DNA from: Streptomyces lacrimifluminis
GTDB taxonomy: Bacteria; Actinomycetota; Actinomycetes; Streptomycetales; Streptomycetaceae
Direction of reading: 5' to 3'
DNA length: 64,000 nucleotides
Assembly: GCF_014646095.1 (NCBI RefSeq)
Contig: NZ_BMMU01000002.1
Coordinates: 186,001 to 250,000 of the forward strand
Part shown: positions 54,574-64,000 of the stretch, in pieces
How the letters are laid out: each line of letters opens with the position of its first letter
How positions within the stretch are numbered: position 1 is the stretch's first letter
Position numbers and translations under genes: made by a program
The notes under the pieces: model-generated
Databases searched by the model: none
Seen by the model: the letters and a program-made list of their open reading frames with translations, nothing else
What the model was told of the DNA's origin: nothing

Positions 54574-55725
54574 ATGAAGCGAGAACTCACCGTGGACGAT
54601 CTGGTCGTCGCGGGCATCGCCCTCGCCGTGGGCCTGCTGGCGGCCTTCCTGCTGCGTATGCTGCTGCGCTGGCTTGGCAGGCACGCGGACCGAACCCGCT
54701 GGAGCGGGGACGACGTCATCGTGGACGCGCTGCGCACGGTGGTGCCGTGGTCGGCGTTCACCGGGGGCGCGGCAGCGGCAGCCGCAGCGCTGCCGCTGAC
54801 GAAGACGGTCGGGCACAACGTCAACCAGACGCTGACCGTCCTCCTGATCGGTGTCACGACGCTCACGGTGGCCAGAGTGGTCGGCCGGCTGATGAGTGCC
54901 GTCACCCAGTCCCGGTCGGCGGTGGCCGGCTCGGCGACGATCTTCGTGAACATCATCAGGGTCGTCATCCTGGCCCTGGGCTTTCTCGTCATGCTCCAGA
55001 CGTTCGGCGTCTCCATAGCGCCGATGCTCACCGCCCTGGGCGTCGGCGGTCTGGCCGTCGCGCTCGCTCTCCAGGACACCCTCGCCAACCTCTTCGCGGG
55101 CATCCACATCCTCGCCTCGAAGACCGTCCAGCCCGGTGACTACATCAAGCTGAGCAGTGGCGAGGAGGGATACGTCGTCGACATCAACTGGCGTCAGACG
55201 ACGGTCCGCCAGCTCTCCAACAACCTGGTCATCATCCCGAACGGGCAGCTCGCCGGGACCAACATGACCAACTTCAACCGCCCCGAGGAGATGCTGACGA
55301 TCCTCGTCCAGGTCGGCGTCGCCTACGACAGCGACCTGGAACAGGTCGAGCGGGTCACCTGCGAGGTCGTGACCGAGGTGATGACGGAGATCACCGGCGC
55401 CGTCCCGGAACACGAGCCGCTGGTGCGCTTCCACACCTTCGGCGACTCGCGGATCGGCTTCACGGTGATCCTGGGGGTCGGCGAGTTCAGCGACCAGTTC
55501 CGCATCAAGCACGAGTTCATCAAGCGCCTGCACAGGCGCTACCGGGTGGAGGGCATCAGCATCCCGGCGCCCGCGCGGACGGTCGCCCTGCAGCAGGGCG
55601 CGGTCGTCATTCCGCAGCAGCGGAGCGGCCACGCGGAACCCGACCTGGGGCTCGGCCCGGAGCAGGGCGGACCGGCGTCCACCCTGCTCGACAGACTCGA
55701 CAAGCTCGACAAGCTCGACAGATGA
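54574..55725 (+). CDS. Small-conductance mechanosensitive channel (MscS family)
   Basis: 383 residues. Three or four N-terminal helices lead to the pore helix and beta domain. The conserved block reads MLTALGVGGLAVALALQDTL, then ANLFAGIHILASKTVQPGDY and IPNGQLAGTNMTNFNRPEE. The C terminus ends in a short tandem repeat, LDRLDKLDKLDR, from repeated CTCGACAAG units. It opens under membrane tension to release solutes. The ATG at 54574 follows GGAGG. The upstream gap of 200 bases probably holds its own promoter. Confidence 0.92.
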   Translation: MKRELTVDDLVVAGIALAVGLLAAFLLRMLLRWLGRHADRTRWSGDDVIVDALRTVVPWSAFTGGAAAAAAALPLTKTVGHNVNQTLTVLLIGVTTLTVARVVGRLMSAVTQSRSAVAGSATIFVNIIRVVILALGFLVMLQTFGVSIAPMLTALGVGGLAVALALQDTLANLFAGIHILASKTVQPGDYIKLSSGEEGYVVDINWRQTTVRQLSNNLVIIPNGQLAGTNMTNFNRPEEMLTILVQVGVAYDSDLEQVERVTCEVVTEVMTEITGAVPEHEPLVRFHTFGDSRIGFTVILGVGEFSDQFRIKHEFIKRLHRRYRVEGISIPAPARTVALQQGAVVIPQQRSGHAEPDLGLGPEQGGPASTLLDRLDKLDKLDR

Positions 55726-55748
55726 GACTCACGCCCCAGCGGGCGACC

Positions 55749-59829
<4,081 letters not shown>

Positions 59830-59957
59830 CACTCGGCCGGGCGCGCGGTCCTTTGGCCGCGGGCCCGGTGGGGCTGGTTGCGCTCATGCGACGCAGCCGC
59901 ATGTCGACACAGTCCCGCGCCCCCGAAAGGGCGCCGTTCTCACCCGAGTTCACCAGC

Positions 59958-60511
59958 TCACCGATCGGCCCCCGGAACGCGCACCTGCGTCCCGGGGGCC
60001 GATTGCTGTGGCAGACCGGCGTTCCTGGCTCTCGCCAGTACGTCGCGGTTCATGTCGGCACTGATGGTGAAGTGGTCCCGGGCGAGCTCCCCGCCTGTCG
60101 GGCTCGCTTGCCCGCGACCGCCCCGTGGAGGGCCTTGTGGTCCTCGCCGCCGCGGTGGAAGGGGATGCGCTCACCCTTGCCCGAGGGCTCGACCGGGAGG
60201 CCGGGGCCGGGGCGGGCCAGCAGGTCTCGGCCGAACATGGCGAGTTGGCCCAGGCCCAGCAGAGTGTGCCGAACGGTCCCCGTCCCCTCCGCCTTCCGGC
60301 CCGCGCACCAGGGCGGCACGCTGGTCGCCCACGCTGTCGCCGGAACTTCGGTCCCCAGGTCGACTACACGCTCCGGTATCGGCAGGTGCACCGGTCCACG
60401 GGAGGTGTGCGCGGTCGAACGGCCCCGGCTGGTCGGCATGCCGTCGGGGCGGGCGGTCGCCTGCCACCCTCCGCTGGTGGCAGGCGTGCGTCGTGTCAGA
60501 CGCGCAGCCAC
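59958..60511 (-). pseudogene. Eroded ORF, possibly the C-terminal part of a regulator
   Basis: Two minus-strand frames with good codon bias can be joined. The first runs from 60511 through [20 protein letters not shown] and [18 protein letters not shown]. The second resumes as [20 protein letters not shown] and ends at 59958. The joined helix pattern, with a His-rich start, is reminiscent of the end of a GntR FCD domain, but this is a guess. No start with a ribosome site and no DNA-binding part is visible. I treat the 660-base stretch after icd as a decayed gene. Confidence 0.45.
59964..60003. terminator. Hairpin downstream of icd
   Basis: ATCGGCCCCCGG at 59964-59975 pairs exactly with CCGGGGGCCGAT at 59992-60003, with a small inner ACGC/GCGT stem. 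It lies 134 bases after the icd stop and at the end of the eroded leftward ORF, so it could serve either. Confidence 0.6.
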
Positions 60512-61095
60512 TCCGTCATGACGACCTCCGCGTCCGTCCGCAGCCGGAGCGCGAAGGGGCCGGCGACGTTCAGGTCGCTGGTGAAGCGGCCCATGTCGTC
60601 GGCGGTGAGGGTGGGCGGCGAGGCGAGCTGCGGACCGCTCAGCACCTCGATCCTGGCCTCCTGCGGCGGCAGCACCTGCCCCATCAGCCCGTGCGCGGTC
60701 ACCTCGACGTCGACCGTCAGTTCATCCGTGTGGAAGGTCAGCATGCGGGGCGGGTCCACGGCGCCCCTGACGGGGATGCCGTGGACGAGTGAGTCGAAGG
60801 TCAGCTCGGCCAGCCTGGTGTCGAGCGAGTGCAGGGCGTAGGCCTCGACGGCGGTCTGCTGGAGCTGCGCCGGGACCGGATCCATGATGGCGGCGGCCTG
60901 ACGCAGTGTCTCTTCCAGGAGGTCGTTGTCCAGCGAGTCGTCGCCCTCGAACTCCGCCAGGTCACCGGCGTCGGGGGCCAGTTCGTCGTCGAAGCCGTCC
61001 ATGCCATCGGTGCCATCAGTGCCGTTCATCCGAGCCGCGCCGTCCATGTCGTCGGAGTCGTGGGGTAATCCGTCGTTGTCGTGCGCGTTGTTCAC
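60496..61095 (-). CDS. Hypothetical acidic protein of the sigma/S8-protease cluster
   Basis: 199 residues. The first 70 residues are very acidic and rich in Gly, Met and Asp ([19 protein letters not shown]), without structure signals. The rest is a compact domain with [20 protein letters not shown] and [21 protein letters not shown] do not recognise the family. The GTG at 61095 overlaps the sigma factor stop (GTGA), so the two are translationally coupled. The acidic tail and coupling would suit a regulator or partner of the sigma factor; this is inference. Confidence 0.8.
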   Translation of the reverse strand: MNNAHDNDGLPHDSDDMDGAARMNGTDGTDGMDGFDDELAPDAGDLAEFEGDDSLDNDLLEETLRQAAAIMDPVPAQLQQTAVEAYALHSLDTRLAELTFDSLVHGIPVRGAVDPPRMLTFHTDELTVDVEVTAHGLMGQVLPPQEARIEVLSGPQLASPPTLTADDMGRFTSDLNVAGPFALRLRTDAEVVMTEWLRV

Positions 61096-61736
61096 AGCAC
61101 CCCCCGGGCGGCGAGCCGTACCCGCAGCCTGCGCAGGCAGCGCTGGCGCAGGGGGCCGATGCTGCCGACGGCGATTCCGAGGCCTGCGGAGATCTCCTGG
61201 TAGCTCGGCGGCGGCACCGACATCAGGATGCGCAGCAACTGCCTGCACCGGGCGCCGAGTTCCTCGAACTCCTGCCATAACTTCCGGATGCGCTCCGCCT
61301 CGGCGGAAGCCTCCTCGGACTCGATCACCCGCTGCTCGGGCGTACGGTCGTCGCTCATCCGGTCGAGCAGTTGGGTGTCGTCCGTCGGTGTCATCCGGTG
61401 ACTGCTCTTGATGACCTTGAGGCACTCGTGCCGTGCGGTGCTGGCGAGCCAGGAGCCCGCCTTCTCCGGTTCACGGATACGGCCCAGATGCTGGGCGAAG
61501 CGGAACCAGACGGTCGAGTACACCTCCTGCGCGTCCGCGTCGGACAGCCGGTGGGCGCGCGCCACCGACCACACCAGCGGGCTCAGCCCCTCCACCAGCG
61601 CCTTCCAACCCGCCGCGTCGCCGTCGACGGCGGACTGGACCAACGCGCCGACCGCAGCTCGGTCCACGTCCCCACCCCTCGTGTACGGCCAGTCATCGTA
61701 CGCCGTGGAAGGGGGTGCTCCACTCGTCCTGCGCAT
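61092..61736 (-). CDS. Sigma-70 family RNA polymerase sigma factor
   Basis: 214 residues as started here. Region 2 reads LSPLVWSVARAHRLSDADAQ, EVYSTVWFRFAQHLGRIREP and WLASTARHECLKVIKSS. Region 4 has LLRILMSVPPPSYQEISAGL and GSIGPLRQRCLRRLRVRL. It diverges from standard ECF factors but keeps both domains. The ATG at 61736 has GTGAGG very close; a GTG about 20 codons in (VDRAAVGALVQSAV) with AGGGGTGGGG upstream is a good alternative. It is followed by the acidic protein and preceded by the S8 protease. Confidence 0.85.
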   Translation of the reverse strand: MRRTSGAPPSTAYDDWPYTRGGDVDRAAVGALVQSAVDGDAAGWKALVEGLSPLVWSVARAHRLSDADAQEVYSTVWFRFAQHLGRIREPEKAGSWLASTARHECLKVIKSSHRMTPTDDTQLLDRMSDDRTPEQRVIESEEASAEAERIRKLWQEFEELGARCRQLLRILMSVPPPSYQEISAGLGIAVGSIGPLRQRCLRRLRVRLAARGVL

Positions 61737-61777
61737 GGTCCTCACTCGATTTGTCCTTGTACGGAGGCCTGTTGACC

Positions 61778-63217
61778 TCATGGGGCGGGCGGGATGTTCA
61801 CGACCGGCACCGGGCTCCACGTGGGCGGGATCAGCGCGGGTACCACCGCGCCCCGGACCTCGGCGAACTCGGTGTTCGCCGCGAGGAGTTGCTGCCGGGC
61901 AACGCGCGGGTCGGCCTCCTTGTGTGCGGTCATGTGGGCGGCGATCATCGCGGCGACCACCGGGGTGGCGAACGAGGTGCCGCTCCACTGCGCGAACCCC
62001 TCGAACACCACCTGGTCCGGGGTGCCCGTGCCGGTCTCGTGGCCCCCTGAGAGCACGCCGAGGTGCTGGGGGTCCCGGCAGGTGCAGGCGTAGGAGAAGT
62101 GGTGGCGGCAGGTGCCGTAGGTGCTGTGCTGGTAGATGTACGGCACCGGCGTGTCGAAGCCGGTCAGCGGGCCGGTGAGACGCTCGCCGGGGGCGTAGAC
62201 CTTCACCCAGGGGCCGTGGTTGGTGAAGCAGGCGCCGAACTCGCCGTCGCTGCGCAGGGCGCCGACGGAGAGCACGGACCCGGCGTACTCGGGCTTGTCG
62301 GCGTAGGCGGCGGGCCAGAAGGGCGTCGCGCTGGCGTTGTTGCCGGCGGCGGCGACCAGCAGGGTGCGCGGCTGGTCGCGCAGGGCCTCCATGAACGCGG
62401 CGATGCCGAGCAGGCCTTCCGTGCTGCCGTTCGACGTGCCCGCGGAGAGGCTGATGATGGCAGGCCAGCCGTCCCGCTCGACGGCCTCGAAGAGTTTGTC
62501 GCCGAACTCGGACTCCAGGATGCCGCCCGCGTCGTTGAGCGTGTTGCGGGAGACGATGTTCGTGTTGGGTGCGACAGCCGCGACGAGCCCGGAGATGAAC
62601 GTTCCGTGTCCCGCGTACTGCTGGAGGACGCCGGCCGTGTCGCACTCGTCGATCTGGGGGTCGCCCTGGACGTGGGCCATCGCCGGGTAGGACGCGTAGT
62701 CGTGCATGAGGCCGGTGTCCATGATCAGGACACCGACGGCGCTGTCCGGGTCGTAGCCGCTCTCCGCCACCGCCGGGTTGGGCCCGGCGTGGTGCGGGAC
62801 GGGGACGGGTTCGTCGCCCGGGCAGGCGTTGACGGCGATGTGCACCACGTGGTTGCGGCTGACCAGGCGCCGCCCGGCGTTGCCCTCCGTCTCCCTGAGC
62901 GCGCGCAGGGCGCCCGCCACCGCGCGGTCACCGTGCCGGTCGCCCCGGCCCGGGTCGCCGACCCTTATCCGGGTGATGCCCGACCGGTTCGTCTCGGGAC
63001 TCGCCCGGCGCACCTCGTCGGCGGTCAGGCCGGCGAACGTGGTGAAGTGCGCGCGTACGGCATCCTCCACGATCCGCGCCTCCTCGCCGTCGCGGGCCAG
63101 GACGACGCCCTTCTCGTAGATGAACTCGGCGGCGTCGTCCGGCCCCATCGCCAGCTCGACGCCGGGCATGGAGCGCTGGATCTGGTCGAACTGCTCCTGG
63201 AAACGCTGAGGTGCCAT
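61778..63217 (-). CDS. S8 subtilisin-like serine protease, probably cytoplasmic
   Basis: 479 residues without a signal peptide. The catalytic triad is visible as Asp in VLIMDTGLM, His in YAGHGTFISG and Ser in SGTSFATPVV. An N-terminal region of about 160 residues (GVELAMGPDDAAEFIYEKGV) precedes the catalytic domain. The C-terminal part of the domain has several Cys and His (YGTCRHHFSYACTC). The absence of a signal suggests action inside the cell. The ATG at 63217 follows GGAGGA. It sits between a sigma factor and a divergent TPR protein, a recurrent actinobacterial neighbourhood. Confidence 0.9.
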   Translation of the reverse strand: MAPQRFQEQFDQIQRSMPGVELAMGPDDAAEFIYEKGVVLARDGEEARIVEDAVRAHFTTFAGLTADEVRRASPETNRSGITRIRVGDPGRGDRHGDRAVAGALRALRETEGNAGRRLVSRNHVVHIAVNACPGDEPVPVPHHAGPNPAVAESGYDPDSAVGVLIMDTGLMHDYASYPAMAHVQGDPQIDECDTAGVLQQYAGHGTFISGLVAAVAPNTNIVSRNTLNDAGGILESEFGDKLFEAVERDGWPAIISLSAGTSNGSTEGLLGIAAFMEALRDQPRTLLVAAAGNNASATPFWPAAYADKPEYAGSVLSVGALRSDGEFGACFTNHGPWVKVYAPGERLTGPLTGFDTPVPYIYQHSTYGTCRHHFSYACTCRDPQHLGVLSGGHETGTGTPDQVVFEGFAQWSGTSFATPVVAAMIAAHMTAHKEADPRVARQQLLAANTEFAEVRGAVVPALIPPTWSPVPVVNIPPAP

Positions 63218-63281
63218 GGAATGTCCTCCCCCTTGAACCGATCCCCCTGCTGCCTCTATGGAGAGCCGTCTCCCGGCCGCG

Positions 63282-63321
63282 TGATACAGGGGCCGCCACA
63301 CGTTCGTTGATACAGGGGTCG
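63282..63321. repeat. Direct repeat in the S8/TPR divergent promoter
   Basis: TGATACAGGGGCCG at 63282-63295 recurs as TGATACAGGGGTCG at 63308-63321, 26 bases apart, that is two or three helical turns. Position between two divergent genes suggests a regulator or sigma-specific promoter element. A nearby ATGGA...TCCAT inverted repeat (63329-63348) adds to this. Confidence 0.65.
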
Positions 63322-63394
63322 CTCAGGGATGGACAACGAGTTATCCATGGCCAAACCTGTGTGACGCGGGGCGCGGAGCACTACCATCCGTTGG

Positions 63395-64000
63395 GTGACA
63401 GCGGGAAGCGACACGGTTCTCGAACTACTTCCGATGGTGTTCGCCCGCCCGAAGGACGCCCTCGCGCGCGCGGAGACCGTCCTCGGCAACGATCCGACGC
63501 CGTTGCACGCCTCCGTCGCCCATCAGGTGATCGGTCTGTGGCAGCGGGACTTCGGCGACATGCGCGTCGCCCTGCGTCATCTGCGGCGCGCCCGCGATCT
63601 CGCGGCGGACGCCGGGTCGGCGGAACGCGAGGCGGACGTCCTCGGCACGCTCGGCGTCGCGCTGGTCCACGCGGGCCGTACCCGGCAGGGCCTGGAGGCG
63701 TTCGAGCAGGGCGTCGACCGGGGTACGGGGCATACACGCGCGCGTGTGCTGTACCGGCGGGCGTACGCGTGGTGGGTGCTGGGGCATCATCGCGAGGCGC
63801 TGGACGACGTACGGCGGGCCATTCCCGTGCTGCGGCAGGCGGACGACGTCATCTGGACGGCGCGGGCGCTGACCCTGCGGGCCACCGTGCATCTGGCGCT
63901 GGGCCGGCCCGAGCGGGCCGACGCCGACTTCACCGCCGCCGAACAACTGTGGGACACCACCGGCCAGGAGCACGACAAGGCCGATGTCGTCGAGAGCCGG
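63395..64000 (+). CDS. TPR-repeat protein, probably CHAT-type (5' part, runs off the right edge)
   Basis: 202 codons are present and the frame is open to the end. The visible part is all TPR-like helices: MRVALRHLRRARDLAADAGS, DVLGTLGVALVHAGRTRQGL, RRAYAWWVLGHHREALDDVR and LTLRATVHLALGRPERADAD. Actinobacterial proteins starting this way often end in a CHAT caspase-like protease domain, which would lie outside the window. The GTG at 63395 is preceded by TACCAT at 63382-63387, seven bases away, suggesting a leaderless start. It is divergent from the S8 protease. Confidence 0.75.
   Translation, partial: MTAGSDTVLELLPMVFARPKDALARAETVLGNDPTPLHASVAHQVIGLWQRDFGDMRVALRHLRRARDLAADAGSAEREADVLGTLGVALVHAGRTRQGLEAFEQGVDRGTGHTRARVLYRRAYAWWVLGHHREALDDVRRAIPVLRQADDVIWTARALTLRATVHLALGRPERADADFTAAEQLWDTTGQEHDKADVVESR

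Noticed and set aside
55686..55722. Tandem CTCGACAAG repeats at the mscS 3' end considered as a separate repeat element
   Set aside because: They are in-frame codons for the short LDK tail of MscS and too few to count as an independent element.
59830..60792. Long plus-strand frames after icd
   Set aside because: Poor composition, no ribosome site and overlap with the minus-strand acidic protein gene; the minus strand has better codon bias.

Overview
The window is chromosomal DNA from a Streptomyces or close relative. The evidence is very high GC with strongly GC-biased third codon positions, frequent GTG and TTG starts, GGAGG-type ribosome sites, stop/start overlaps of the ATGA and GTGA kind, and a typical Streptomyces gene stock: a DUF574 methyltransferase, class F sortase, PAS-GAF-SpoIIE phosphatase, Rpf-LysM-M23 wall hydrolase, monomeric isocitrate dehydrogenase and a TPR protein beside an S8 protease. 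I see no rRNA, tRNA, CRISPR array, phage or intact transposase. All assignments come from reading the sequence; no search was run.

Layout. 1-6.7 kb: cell-surface block with a repeat-containing lipoprotein, a proline-rich secreted protein, a DUF4239 membrane protein, two paralogous secreted proteins with membrane tails, a class F sortase and a polysaccharide deacetylase. 6.9-15.7 kb: universal stress protein, CapA-like lipoprotein, an ECF sigma factor with an unknown protein and a zinc-finger anti-sigma factor, an Fpg/Nei glycosylase, a large SpoIIE-type phosphatase and a lipase maturation factor. 15.7-24.7 kb: an apparent L-fucose operon. Five overlapping catabolic genes (fuconate dehydratase, SDR, aldo/keto reductase, mutarotase, lactonase) and a sugar ABC importer (binding protein, double-ATPase, permease) are transcribed leftward, with a divergent FadR-type GntR regulator and TGGTC-type operator candidates. 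24.7-27.5 kb: two damaged genes (a collapsed GH20-type glycosidase and a frameshifted amidase) and a hidden 57-codon ORF. 27.9-34.8 kb: two SDRs, a WS/DGAT acyltransferase and a GH92 mannosidase. 35-37.5 kb: glycogen genes glgA and glgC, then a FhuF-like Fe-S protein.

38.4-44.5 kb: DMT-type membrane protein, Rpf-LysM-M23 hydrolase, gnd, an Asp/Glu racemase-like protein, a small GNAT and panD. 44.6-48.3 kb: PadR regulator, ABC ATPase and FtsX-like permease in one overlapping operon behind a palindromic operator and an apparently leaderless start. 48.4-59.8 kb: Gfo/Idh/MocA oxidoreductase, an eroded LuxR-type fragment, an ABC exporter with a textbook SoxR-type operator in a 19-bp promoter spacer, a YbhN-type membrane protein, a COG0523 GTPase with a Zur-like box, MscS, an M1 metallopeptidase and icd. 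60.5-64 kb: an unknown acidic protein, a sigma factor and an S8 protease, with a divergent TPR protein running off the end. This last set looks like a protease-based regulatory or conflict module.

The most informative observations are regulatory: SoxR, Zur, PadR and GntR-type sites read directly from the DNA. Also notable are the sortase-linked paralog pair with a shared GVxxGxGGS tail, the sigma/S8/TPR module, and several relic genes.
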